From Clostridiales bacterium (GTDB lineage Bacteria > Bacillota > Clostridia > Lachnospirales > WQUN01): DNA of 64,000 nt. The notes under the pieces were generated by a model, which saw nothing but the letters and a program-made list of their open reading frames with translations, did not search any database and was not told the origin of the DNA. The stretch spans positions 1-64,000 of the forward strand of contig JAITSQ010000001.1 in assembly GCA_031287685.1 (NCBI GenBank). Reading direction: 5' to 3'. Positions 16,814 through 25,379 of the stretch are shown here, one piece after another (positions within the stretch are counted from its first letter, which is position 1; every line of letters begins with the position of its first letter). A program made the position numbers and the translations under genes.

Positions 16814-17779
16814 TTATATTTCCTCCAAAATTATCCTTGGTTTCATTAGTTCTATCTCCGCCGCGGCCCCGGCGCTCGTGCCGTCGCGCTCGACCGCCGC
16901 CGAGGCGCAGGCCGAAGCCAGCCGCGCCGTTTCGTCCAGGTCAAGCCCCTTAAATATCGCCGCCGCGACCCCCGCGGCCATCGCGTCGCCCGCGCCTATC
17001 GTGCCCTTCACGTCGAGCCGGCCGGCGGCGCGAGCCTTGACCGCGCGCTCTTTGGTCACAAAATACGCGCCTCTCTCCCCAGCGGACACCGCCGCGAGCG
17101 AAACGCCCCCCAACCCCGCGACCGCCCGCGCCGCTTCTTTTATCCGCGCGTCCGACTTAAGCTCCCCGTCAAAAGACGGCAAAACCGCCTGGTTGTCGCG
17201 CAAAAAGCGCTCAAGCTCCGCGACGTTCGGCTTGATTGCGTAGGGAGCCGCCAAAACCCCGAAATTAAGGGCTTCTCCCGAAGCGTCCAGGACGACCCGC
17301 CCGCCCGAAGCCCGCGCCGTTTCTATCAGCTCCGCGTAAATCCGCGCCGGAACGCCCGGCGGCAGACTCCCGCTCAAAACGAACACGCTCCCCCTGCCGC
17401 GCGACTGCGCAAAGTTTTCGTGAAACGCCGAAATCTCCGCCTCCTTGACGACGGGACCGCTTTCGTTGATTTCCGTCTCGCGCCCGCTATCCTCAAGTAG
17501 TTTTATGTTTGTCCTCACTTCGCCGGAAATCGGCGTAAAATCGCAAAAAACACCCAACGCGGCAAGCGTTTCCGCAAACCTCGCCGCGTCGCCCTTGCCC
17601 ATAAAGCCCGCGGCGCGGCAAGCTAAACCGAGCGCCGCCAAGGTTTTCGCGGCGTTTACGCCTTTCCCCGAAAAATCCACGCGTTCCAATACGCACCTGT
17701 TTGTACCGCCCGGCGCAATTTCTCCCAAGGTTAGTTTCTTATCCACCGCCGGATTCAGTGTCACGGTTATAATTTCCAT
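16814..17779 (-). CDS. fruK: 1-phosphofructokinase (PfkB family)
   Basis: Phosphorylates fructose 1-phosphate to fructose 1,6-bisphosphate with ATP. The 321-residue ribokinase-fold protein starts ITVTLNPAVDKKL, has the GGTNRCVLERVDFSGKGVNAAKTL substrate region (two Gly clusters), SGSLPPGVP, IKPNVAELE and the C-terminal catalytic signature GTIGAGDAMAAG with the base Asp. These fit the FruK/LacC branch. No PTS permease or DeoR regulator lies beside it, so the substrate could also be tagatose 6-phosphate. It is followed upstream by aldolase, whose substrate is its product, after a terminator-like hairpin. Start ATG 17779. Confidence 0.88.
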   Translation of the reverse strand: MEIITVTLNPAVDKKLTLGEIAPGGTNRCVLERVDFSGKGVNAAKTLAALGLACRAAGFMGKGDAARFAETLAALGVFCDFTPISGEVRTNIKLLEDSGRETEINESGPVVKEAEISAFHENFAQSRGRGSVFVLSGSLPPGVPARIYAELIETARASGGRVVLDASGEALNFGVLAAPYAIKPNVAELERFLRDNQAVLPSFDGELKSDARIKEAARAVAGLGGVSLAAVSAGERGAYFVTKERAVKARAAGRLDVKGTIGAGDAMAAGVAAAIFKGLDLDETARLASACASAAVERDGTSAGAAAEIELMKPRIILEEI

Positions 17780-17813
17780 TTTTCGCCGCTTCGCCCCTCA
17801 TTCCTTATAATAT

Positions 17814-17845
17814 AACAGGGAAGCCCTTTGGCGGGCTTCCCTGTT
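17814..17845 (-). terminator. Terminator after the aldolase gene
   Basis: Strong hairpin AACAGGGAAGCCC / GGGCTTCCCTGTT with a 5-6-base loop, just past the aldolase stop on the minus strand. It separates aldolase from fruK, although read-through to fruK is possible. Confidence 0.8.
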
Positions 17846-17850
17846 AGTAA

Positions 17851-18714
17851 TTACGCCTTCCCTACCGAGCCGAACAGTTCAAATTTCTCCTTGCACGTGC
17901 CCTTGATGGCCTCCGCGCCGGGAGCAAGCAGTTTTCGCGGGTCGAAGCCCTTGCCGGCCTTATCCTTGCCATCCTCGATATATTTACGGGTGGCGGCGGC
18001 AAAAGTCAGCTGACACTCGGTATTCACATTGATTTTCGACACTCCGAGAGAAATCGCTTTTTTAATCATACCCTCCGGGATACCCGTACCGCCGTGGAGC
18101 ACGAGCGGAATCGAGCCGGTGGCGGCGTGGATTTTGTCAAGCGCCTCAAAATTCAAGCCTTTCCAGTTTTCCGGATATACGCCGTGTATATTGCCAATGC
18201 CCGCCGCCAGGAAATCCACGCCCAAATCGGCGATACGCTTGCACTCGTCCGCGGAGGCTATCTCCCCGGCGCCGACCACGCCGTCCTCCTCGCCGCCTAT
18301 GGAGCCGACCTCAGCCTCGATTGACATACCCTTTTTATGGGCAAGCTCCACAAGCTCGGTGGTCTTGGCAATGTTTTCGTCTATAGGGAAGTGGCTCCCG
18401 TCGAACATAATGCTGGTAAAGCCGGCCTCCACGCACGCCTTGCAGCCCTCATAAGAGCCGTGGTCAAGGTGAAGCGCCACGGGCACGGTGATTCCGAGCG
18501 ATTCATCCATAGCGCGCACCATAGCGGCGACGGTCTTAAAGCCGGTCATATACTTGCCCGCGCCCTCCGAAACGCCTAGAATGACAGGGCTTTTAAGCTC
18601 CTGCGCCGTAAGCAGGACGGCCTTTGTCCATTCCAGGTTGTTGATGTTTATCTGGGCGACGGCGTAATGCCCGTCCCTCGACTTTTTGGTCATATCCGCA
18701 GCGTTTGTAAGCAT
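17851..18714 (-). CDS. fba: Class II fructose-1,6-bisphosphate aldolase
   Basis: Zinc-dependent cleavage of fructose 1,6-bisphosphate to DHAP and glyceraldehyde 3-phosphate. The 287-residue length is typical. Motifs seen are AVAQININNLEW, VALHLDHGS (zinc His and catalytic Asp), MFDGSHFPIDEN, EAEVGSIGGEEDG, GIGNIHGVYP and LVLHGGTGIP with zinc His, then KINVNTE. ATG 18714 is preceded by CGGAGG. It belongs to a minus-strand glycolytic neighbourhood with fruK, pyruvate kinase and 6-phosphofructokinase. A related specificity such as tagatose bisphosphate is possible but less likely. Confidence 0.94.
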   Translation of the reverse strand: MLTNAADMTKKSRDGHYAVAQININNLEWTKAVLLTAQELKSPVILGVSEGAGKYMTGFKTVAAMVRAMDESLGITVPVALHLDHGSYEGCKACVEAGFTSIMFDGSHFPIDENIAKTTELVELAHKKGMSIEAEVGSIGGEEDGVVGAGEIASADECKRIADLGVDFLAAGIGNIHGVYPENWKGLNFEALDKIHAATGSIPLVLHGGTGIPEGMIKKAISLGVSKINVNTECQLTFAAATRKYIEDGKDKAGKGFDPRKLLAPGAEAIKGTCKEKFELFGSVGKA

Positions 18715-18745
18715 AGCGAAACCTCCGTTTATTTTTTATTTTTCC

Positions 18746-19364
18746 TTATGAATTATAATTCTTATCGTACCCGATGTTCACGGTCTCCCAAAGGTCGCCG
18801 CTGGAGTGCGCGTAAGTGCGGACGTCGTCGTTATAAGCGAACGAGAAATTAACGGTATCGTCCGCTCCGTAAAAACTATACGACGAGCCGCGCCTGTTGA
18901 AATCGTCATAAACCTTGCATTTGTTCAAATCCACGTTCTTCAGGTACGCGCCGTTGCGCAGGTCAACCGACGCGCCGCCGTCCGTTTCCCTGACGTAGGA
19001 ATTAGTCGCCGAGGCCCTGCCTATCGCGTAAAACGGGTTCGTCAAGTTTGACTCAAGCAAAGAACCCGACGCGTTGTACACGTTATATTTCGTGTTCGAC
19101 GTGGTGTACGGCCAAGGCAAAATAAGTTTTTGGTCATACGGAATATAGTCCGTATCCGGCCGGGCCGCGTCTCCCTCCGGCAAGCCCTCGAAGGCGACGT
19201 GCTTCAGATTAGGGTCCTCAACCCCCTCTCCGAAATCCGTGCCTTATTTCATAATCGTACAAATGCTCATACGGATCCTCATACTCCGGAGAAGCGAAAG
19301 AAATGCCCGCCGCGCTAAAGGAAAGCATACTAACCAATAACGCGCAAACAGCTCTTTTCAGCAT
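18746..19364 (-). pseudogene. Secreted protein gene with a frameshift, unknown function
   Basis: ATG 19364, with AAAGAGGG upstream, opens a clear signal peptide (LKRAVCALLVSMLSFSAAG...FAS, about residues 2-25). The frame then stops after about 50 residues. The continuation, EDPNLKHVAFEGLPEGD and 145 more residues to 18746, is in the next frame. A single-base loss in the G5 run (C's at 19222-19226) would join them, giving a secreted protein of about 205 residues. The mature part is rich in Asn, Asp, Tyr and Ser and I do not recognise it. Real disruption, slippage control or assembly error cannot be told apart here. Confidence 0.6.
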
Positions 19365-19401
19365 AAAAAGCCCTCTTTAAAATTTTTATAATCCCCAGTC
19401 T

Positions 19402-19560
19402 TTATTCCTTCTCAAACTGGTCCTTGCTCACGCCGCACATCGGGCATACCCAGTCCGCGGGCACGTCCGCCCAAGCGGTGCCCGGGGCTATACCGCCGTC
19501 AGAGTCGCCCGCCTCCGGGTCGTAAGTATATCCGCAAACCACGCAAGTATATTTATCCAT
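19402..19560 (-). CDS. rub: Rubredoxin
   Basis: A 52-residue one-iron electron carrier with both CxxCG knuckles, CVVCGY (near residue 6) and CPMCGV (near 39), and the usual DPEAGD and APGTAW loops. It donates electrons to peroxide/superoxide reductases or oxygen-scavenging flavoproteins in anaerobes. ATG 19560 was chosen because it starts the fold at MDKYTC and follows AAAGAGG; an upstream in-frame extension is not rubredoxin-like. It lies 28 bp after pyruvate kinase and may be its operon partner. Confidence 0.96.
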   Translation of the reverse strand: MDKYTCVVCGYTYDPEAGDSDGGIAPGTAWADVPADWVCPMCGVSKDQFEKE

Positions 19561-19588
19561 ACAAAAACCTCTTTCTTTTGAATTTTCG

Positions 19589-21355
19589 TCATTTCTTTCC
19601 ATTATAAACAAAACCCTGGGCCGTGTCAACGGTTATTTCTATTGAGTCGGGTATTAAATCGGTCACGTTCTCCCGGCATATCACGTAGGGTATGTTAAGG
19701 GACTTGCACGCGGTCCGGACGTGCCTGTGCTCATCGTCGCCGCCCGTGCCGACTATTACGCACGAAGCCTTTTTTATAAGCGGAATCAGCTCGTCGTTCG
19801 TGCGCGTGACGACGAGTATATCCCCCTCGAAAATCTCCTTGACGTACGCGCCCTCCTCGTTCACGCCGCGCACGACGTTGGCGCGCCCGTGGACGATTTT
19901 ATCGCCGAAGCCCGTGCCTTTTGTAAATATATTTCCGATTACCTGGATTTTCAGGGCGTTCGTCGTCCCGGCGCCCTCCACGGGCAGGGACGCGGCTATC
20001 ACGACGGAATCCCCCGTTTTGGCCAAGCCCTCCCTTTCGGCGGCCTCAACCGCTATTTCAAAAACTTTGTCGTTCGCGAAGGGCTGGTTGTACAGCACCG
20101 GGCAGCAACCCCAAGTCAGGTTGAGCTGCCTTCTTGTCATATCATACGGAGTGATTGCCAGTATAGGGCATTTCGGGCGGAATTTTGAAATCATCCGCGC
20201 CGTGAAGCCCGACGACGTTATCGCCGCGATGCACGAAGCCTCCAAATCCCGCGCTATGGAGAAAGTCGCGTGGCTTATGGCGTTTGTATTGGTGATGTGC
20301 GTTTGCGACAGCTTTAGGGAGGACTGGCCCTCGCCGTAATAATCTATATTTTTCTCGGTTGTTTCGGCAATCCGGGCCATCATCCTGACGCTCTCCACAG
20401 GGTGCGCGCCGCTGGCCGTCTCCCCCGAGAGCATAATCGCGTCGGAGCCGTCGTAAATGGCGTTGGCCACGTCGTTAACCTCCGCCCGGGTCGGGCGCGG
20501 GTTTTTCACCATAGACTCAAGCATTTGCGTCGCGGTGATGACAGGCTTGCTTTTCTCGTTGGCAATGCGTATAAGGTATTTCTGCTTAATCGGCACTTCC
20601 TCCGGAGCCAGCTCCACGCCCAAATCCCCCCGCGCCACCATAATCCCGTCCGACACGTCAAGTATGCGGGAGGCGTTTGACACGCCGTCCCTGCTTTCTA
20701 TTTTGGAAATGATTTTAATGTCCGCCCCGCCGTTATCCTCAAGCACCTGGCGGATTTTCAGAACATCCGACTCCGAGCGGATAAAAGAAGCCGCGATGTA
20801 ATCAAACCCCATTTTGATGCCGAAAATTATATCCTCCACGTCTTTTTCCGTAAGGGAGGGCAGGCTGACATACACGTCCGGCACGTTCACGCCCTTCCTG
20901 TCGCTGAGCGCGCCGGAGTTGACGACTTCGCAGATAATATCCGTATTTGTCAGCTCCTTGACGCGCAGCTCAACAAGCCCGTCGTCCAGAAGCACGCGCC
21001 CGCCTGTCCGCAGGTCGCTCGGCAGGTCGGCGTGCGTGACGGAAACTATGTTTGAATCGCCCTCGACGTCCCGCGCGGTCAGGGTGAAAATCTGCCCCTG
21101 CTCAAGGAAAACCGAGCCTTCCTTAAAGGTCTTTATGCGGATTTCCGGACCCTTTGTGTCAAGAATCATCGGTATCGGCCGGCCCGTTTCCTCCCGCGCG
21201 CGTTTGAGGCTCTCCACCATAACCGCGTGAGATTCGTGCGTGCCGTGCGAAAAGTTAAACCTGGCCCCGTCCATTCCGCTCTCAATAAGCTCTTTCAGCG
21301 TGTCGAGCCCGGCGCAGGCCGGCCCGAGCGTGCAGACAATTTTAGTTTTGCGCAT
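19589..21355 (-). CDS. pyk: Pyruvate kinase with C-terminal PEP-utiliser-type domain
   Basis: Makes pyruvate and ATP from PEP and ADP. The 588-residue protein starts [10 protein letters not shown]-like ([14 protein letters not shown]) and has the [22 protein letters not shown] (catalytic Lys) and [10 protein letters not shown] motifs, then TATQMLESM and the regulatory C domain. A further C-terminal segment of about 110 residues (from GRANVVRG) resembles the phosphohistidine domain found on Bacillus-type pyruvate kinases, although its usual TSHAA motif is not clear (GGDDEHRH instead). ATG 21355 follows AAGGAG. pfkA lies 84 bp upstream on the same strand. Confidence 0.96.
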   Translation of the reverse strand: MRKTKIVCTLGPACAGLDTLKELIESGMDGARFNFSHGTHESHAVMVESLKRAREETGRPIPMILDTKGPEIRIKTFKEGSVFLEQGQIFTLTARDVEGDSNIVSVTHADLPSDLRTGGRVLLDDGLVELRVKELTNTDIICEVVNSGALSDRKGVNVPDVYVSLPSLTEKDVEDIIFGIKMGFDYIAASFIRSESDVLKIRQVLEDNGGADIKIISKIESRDGVSNASRILDVSDGIMVARGDLGVELAPEEVPIKQKYLIRIANEKSKPVITATQMLESMVKNPRPTRAEVNDVANAIYDGSDAIMLSGETASGAHPVESVRMMARIAETTEKNIDYYGEGQSSLKLSQTHITNTNAISHATFSIARDLEASCIAAITSSGFTARMISKFRPKCPILAITPYDMTRRQLNLTWGCCPVLYNQPFANDKVFEIAVEAAEREGLAKTGDSVVIAASLPVEGAGTTNALKIQVIGNIFTKGTGFGDKIVHGRANVVRGVNEEGAYVKEIFEGDILVVTRTNDELIPLIKKASCVIVGTGGDDEHRHVRTACKSLNIPYVICRENVTDLIPDSIEITVDTAQGFVYNGKK

Positions 21356-21439
21356 ATAAACTCCTTCTCAGTCAACACTATCTTTCGGTTTTGTCGGTTT
21401 TAACGGCTCTTCAAGCCTTGCCGCGGTTAAGCTCCTCGC

Positions 21440-22426
21440 TCACACCGACAGTATCTTCAGCACGTTATAAATATACGGGTCGTAGGGCCGCTCCACAGCG
21501 AGCGCCTCCTCAAGGTCGAGGTGGTCGTGGCCGCCGTTTTTCGAGACGACGACGCGGTTCCGATAACCCCGCGTCAGAATGTCGACAGCCATATAGCCCA
21601 TAACGGAAGCGTGCATACGGTCAACCGCCGTGGGGCTGCCCCCGCGCTGAAGGTGCCCGAGAATCGTGGCGCGGGTCTCTATGGAGGTCTCCGCCTCAAT
21701 CTGCTTGGCCAGCTCGATTGTGCCGCCGATTCCCTCCGCGACCACCACAAGGTTATGGGTCTTGCCGCTCAGGCGGTTTTTGCGGATTTGCTCGATGACG
21801 GCTTTTGTGTCGGCGGCGGCCTCCTCCGGTATGAGCACTTCCTCCGCGCCGCCCGTCAGGCCGCACCAAAGCGCGATATAACCCGCGCCGCGCCCCATTA
21901 CCTCAACAACGCTGCACCGTTCGTGGGAGCTTGAGGTGTCCCGCAGTTTGCTTATAGCGTCCATACCGGTGGAGACGGCGGTGTCAAAGCCGATTGTATA
22001 ATCCGTGCATTTGAGGTCAAGGTCGATTGTTCCGGGTATCCCTATTATGTTCACCCCGCGGCGCACGAGCTGCAGCCCGCCGTTCAGCGAACCGTCCCCG
22101 CCGATTACGATAAGCGCGTCAAAGCCCAAATCCTTACACCTCTGCGCCGCCTTGTCCTGCCCCTCCGGGGTCATCATCTCCATACAGCGCGCGGTCAGCA
22201 GAATTGTGCCGCCTCTCTGCATAGTGTCCGAAACCGAGCGCGCGTTCAAGTCCACCACGTCGGGCATTTCCTCCCTCAGCAGACCCTCGTACCCCCGGCG
22301 CACGCCCACCACCTTTATACCGTGGTAAAGCGCGGTGCGCACCACGGCCCTCACCGCGGCGTTCATGCCCGGCGCGTCCCCCCCGCTTGTCAGAACCGCT
22401 ATTTTCTTGATTTTTACGCCTTCCAT
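21440..22426 (-). CDS. pfkA: ATP-dependent 6-phosphofructokinase
   Basis: Commits fructose 6-phosphate to glycolysis. The 328-residue protein shows TSGGDAPGMNAAVR, RRGYEGL, IGGDGSLNGG (Gly after GGD indicates ATP rather than pyrophosphate as donor), YTIGFDTAVSTG and EVMGRGAGYIAL. The active-site loop usually written GTIDND reads GTIDLD here: the catalytic Asp positions are kept but Asn is replaced by Leu. ATG 22426 follows CGGAGGG. Operon with pyruvate kinase downstream is likely. The substitution is worth confirming but does not change the family call. Confidence 0.93.
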   Translation of the reverse strand: MEGVKIKKIAVLTSGGDAPGMNAAVRAVVRTALYHGIKVVGVRRGYEGLLREEMPDVVDLNARSVSDTMQRGGTILLTARCMEMMTPEGQDKAAQRCKDLGFDALIVIGGDGSLNGGLQLVRRGVNIIGIPGTIDLDLKCTDYTIGFDTAVSTGMDAISKLRDTSSSHERCSVVEVMGRGAGYIALWCGLTGGAEEVLIPEEAAADTKAVIEQIRKNRLSGKTHNLVVVAEGIGGTIELAKQIEAETSIETRATILGHLQRGGSPTAVDRMHASVMGYMAVDILTRGYRNRVVVSKNGGHDHLDLEEALAVERPYDPYIYNVLKILSV

Positions 22427-22525
22427 ATTTAGTGCCCTCCGTTTCCCGCTTCGTCAGCAAATATAATATTTTATTTTACCACATTTTAAATGTCCGGTCA
22501 ATATTTTATTGAAAACCACGCGGTT

Positions 22526-22565
22526 AAAAGAAAACCCCGACGAGTGAGCGGGGTTTTCTTTTTCG
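22526..22565 (-). terminator. Terminator between pfkA and the upstream surface protein gene
   Basis: AAAACCCCG / CGGGGTTTT arms with a 9-base loop and A/T-rich flanks on both sides. On the minus strand it terminates the transcript of the gene ending at 22570. Confidence 0.8.
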
Positions 22566-22569
22566 GGCT

Positions 22570-23534
22570 TCATCTTTGAATCATCGCTTTAAGTTTTTCG
22601 TAATCCCCATGAAATCCGCACTCCACGTCCCTATCGTATCCCCACCCATATGTTTCTCCGCTTGGACATCGAGGAACACTTTCCAAGTACCCCGCAGTAA
22701 CGAGGGGGTTAAAAACGGAGGATTCAAACCAATCATCATATTCCGTGTTCTCCGCGTCGTAAAGAGCTAAAGCCGACTTGATTTTGCGCATATTATCAAG
22801 GCACTCCTCCGCCGTGCGGTCAACAACAAAGTACTTAACGCCTAAGTAATCTATATCCCCGGTCAATACCGCCGCGGAATCCCCTTTTACGTAAATTTTT
22901 CCGCTCCAGTCGGCAATATAACTACGATTAACAGAATACGGGTCGGAACTATAGCTTTTGCCCGCCTTGGAATCGAACAAGTGGCACCAACCGTGTCCGA
23001 CCGCAGTACTAAGACTCGCTTGCGGCGCTTCCGTAAAGCCGCAAGCGATTAATATTTTCTCGTAGTCCGCCATATCCGCCGTCATATATTGTGAATAATA
23101 GTCGGGCGGCTTGTCGTAGCTGTCGAGTCCGTATTTGAACGCTTCATCATCATCCCCGTCACTAAAACCATAAAACCCCCCATTTCGCGAAGTTTCATTT
23201 CTCCTTGAAGCGTCGGAATTCACAATAAGATTCGCCAGAATGGGAATGTCCGCGAGTTCCGCTATTTCCGCGACTCTCGCGCCGTACGAGCTGAGTGCGC
23301 CGGTGTATTGCAAGCCGGCCAAATCAATCTTGTTGTTTTCTGTCTTTGCCGCCGTACCCCCCGCGCCGCCAGCCGCCGCCGACACCGCCTCAGGATTTTG
23401 CCGAGTTACCCCCCCCCGTCAGCCGCCGCCGTACCCGACGGATTCACCATACCCTGGCTAAATCTCACCATCAAATAAAACGCGCCCGCGAACAAGGCTA
23501 ACCCCAAGCAAATACCTATAAAAACTTGCTTCAT
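22570..23534 (-). pseudogene. Membrane-anchored surface protein with pilin-like C-terminus, frame broken in a G9 run
   Basis: ATG 23534 has a good AAGGAGA site and opens a hydrophobic signal/anchor (VFIGICLGLALFAGAFYLMV, residues 4-23). The frame then stops directly after a nine-G run. One extra G would join it to the next frame, VTRQNPEAVSAAAGG, and on to residue about 322. The C-terminal third looks like pilin-type and pseudopilin proteins (ECLDNMRKIKSALALYD, then SVPRCPSGETYGWGY), but the N-terminal prepilin motif is absent. Function is not recognised. The long homopolymer right after the anchor suggests on/off phase variation; decay or an assembly error would look the same. Confidence 0.6.
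23409..23417 (-). repeat. Nine-base G run, possible slippage site
   Basis: Nine consecutive C on the plus strand (G on the coding strand) mark the frame break between the anchor and exported part of the 22570-23534 gene. Ten bases would restore the full protein. Confidence 0.7.
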
Positions 23535-23578
23535 CACAACTTCTCCTTAATTATAAAATTTACATTTCGCTTAATCGC

Positions 23579-24997
23579 TTAAATGGGGTAGGTGTTCCTC
23601 TCCTTGTTATAAAGCTCCGGGTCGGCGCCGTATTTCGCCGCTTGGCGCTTTTTGAAAAACGCGGCGGCAATTTGCGGAAAAAGGGCGTAGCTCAAAACGT
23701 CCTCCTCCCCCTCCAGGAGGTCGCCCTCTTTCAGAAGCTCCTCCCGCGCGGCGGCAAGGCCGGGCTTCAGCAGCTCCGCCGGAGCGGCGGTCACGCGCGG
23801 CTCGTCCCCTATGACTTTTCGGGCCACCTCGTCCGAGACAGGCACCGGCGTTTTCCCGTACATTCCCTTGACAAGCTCCTTGCTTTCCTTCGGCGCCATT
23901 TTATAGCGCTCGCCGGAGATTACGTTCATAACCGCCTGAGTACCCACAATCTGGCTCGACGGAGTGACTAACGGCGGAAAGCCAAAATCCGCGCGCACCC
24001 TCGGGATTTCCCGCAAGACCTCCTCGTACCTGTCCTCCGCGCCGGATTGTTTCAATTGGGCCACAAGGTTTGACAGCATCCCGCCCGGGACCTGATATTT
24101 AAGCATATCTATATTCACGCTGAGCGCCACGGCGTCAAGCAGGCCGCTTTTCAGGGCGCGCTCCCGCACCGGGGCCAGCAGCGCCGACGCTTTGCTCATA
24201 GCCTCCGCGTCAAGCCCGACCGCGCGGTAATCCCCCAAAATGGCCGCCATAACCTCCGCCGCCGGCTGGCTTGAACCCATAGCGAACGGCGAAAGCGCCG
24301 CGTCAAGAATATCCGCGCCGGCCCGCGCCGCCTCAAGGTAAGCGCAGCCCGCCAGGCCGCTCGTGTAGTGCGAGTGAACCTGAATAGGCAGGCTTGTGGC
24401 CTTTTTAAGCTCCGACACAAGCTCGCGGGCGGCGGCGGGCATAAGCAGCCCGGCCATATCCTTGACGGCGATGGAATCCGCCCCCATCTGTTCAAATTCC
24501 TTAGCGAGGTCAACGTAGTACTTAACCGTGTGGACCTCGCTCGTCGTGTAGGAGAGGGCCATCTGCGCGTGCCCTCCGTACTTTTTGACCGCTTTCACGG
24601 ACGACTCAAGATTGCGCGAATCGTTGAGCGCGTCGAAAATCCGCACTATGTCTATGCCGTTTTTAATCGCAAGCTCCAAGAATTTATCCACAACGTCGTC
24701 CGGATAGGCCTTATAGCCCAGCATATTCTGCCCGCGGAAGAGCATTTGCAGCTTGGTTTTCCTGACGCGCTTCTTAAAGGCGCGCAGGCGCTCCCACGGG
24801 TCCTCGTTCAGATACCGCAGACAAGCGTCAAAAGTCGCGCCTCCCCAGACCTCCATCGAGTGAAAGCCCACGTCGTCCATAAGCTCCAGCGCGGGCTCCA
24901 TTTCCTCAAAGCTCATCCTCGTGGCGATAAGGCTCTGCTGCCCGTCGCGGAAAGTCGTATCCGTAAAGGCTATGGGTTTTTTTCCGTTATTTTCCAA
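23579..24997 (-). CDS. oadA: Biotin-dependent carboxyltransferase, oxaloacetate decarboxylase alpha / transcarboxylase 5S type
   Basis: A pyruvate/oxaloacetate carboxyltransferase moving a carboxyl group between oxaloacetate and carrier biotin. The 472-residue barrel protein shows TDTTFRDGQQS, the metal and substrate segments GFHSMEVWGGATFD and MLFRGQNMLGY, the conserved KDMAGLL (carbamylated Lys region), HSHYTSG (metal His pair) and the C-terminal PYC_OADA region up to LFPQIAAAFFKKR. No biotin domain is fused; it is encoded separately next door. TTG 24997 follows GGGAGGG. With its neighbours it forms a three-gene unit lacking a biotin carboxylase, so decarboxylation or transcarboxylation is likelier than ATP-driven carboxylation. 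Confidence 0.9.
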   Translation of the reverse strand: MENNGKKPIAFTDTTFRDGQQSLIATRMSFEEMEPALELMDDVGFHSMEVWGGATFDACLRYLNEDPWERLRAFKKRVRKTKLQMLFRGQNMLGYKAYPDDVVDKFLELAIKNGIDIVRIFDALNDSRNLESSVKAVKKYGGHAQMALSYTTSEVHTVKYYVDLAKEFEQMGADSIAVKDMAGLLMPAAARELVSELKKATSLPIQVHSHYTSGLAGCAYLEAARAGADILDAALSPFAMGSSQPAAEVMAAILGDYRAVGLDAEAMSKASALLAPVRERALKSGLLDAVALSVNIDMLKYQVPGGMLSNLVAQLKQSGAEDRYEEVLREIPRVRADFGFPPLVTPSSQIVGTQAVMNVISGERYKMAPKESKELVKGMYGKTPVPVSDEVARKVIGDEPRVTAAPAELLKPGLAAAREELLKEGDLLEGEEDVLSYALFPQIAAAFFKKRQAAKYGADPELYNKERNTYPI

Positions 24998-25013
24998 TTT
25001 TCGCGCCCTCCCT

Positions 25014-25355
25014 TCAGGATATGGTCATTATCAAATCGCCGCTGTTGACGCTCTGCCCTTTTGAGACGGCGACGGAGCCGACCGTCCCCGCTTGCGGCGC
25101 GACTATCTCATTTTCCATTTTCATCGCCTCAAGGGTGACGACGACTTGATTTTTCTCGACTTTCTGCCCCGAAGCCACTTTTATGTCAAGAATCGTCCCC
25201 GGCATAGGCGCCTCCAGGCGGAAGCCGGAGGCGGGCGGCGCGGAAACCGGAGCCGCCGGAACCGTCGGAGAGGCTGAAGGCGCGGCTCCCCCAACCTCCT
25301 CGACCGCGACGTCATACGGATTGCCGTTTACCGTAACTCTGAAATTTTTAATCAC
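25014..25355 (-). CDS. Biotin carboxyl carrier protein
   Basis: A 113-residue carrier with a short N-terminal beta segment (FRVTVNGNPYDV), an Ala/Pro linker (about 24-45) and a biotinyl domain carrying the invariant EAMKMEN, in which the Lys is biotinylated. It ferries carboxybiotin between the two carboxyltransferases on either side. GTG 25355 was preferred because AAAGGG lies about 8 bp upstream; TTG 25364 would add three residues. Gaps to both neighbours are 16 and 24 bp, so one transcript is likely. Confidence 0.93.
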   Translation of the reverse strand: MIKNFRVTVNGNPYDVAVEEVGGAAPSASPTVPAAPVSAPPASGFRLEAPMPGTILDIKVASGQKVEKNQVVVTLEAMKMENEIVAPQAGTVGSVAVSKGQSVNSGDLIMTIS

Positions 25356-25379
25356 AACAATCAACCCTTTCTATAGGCG

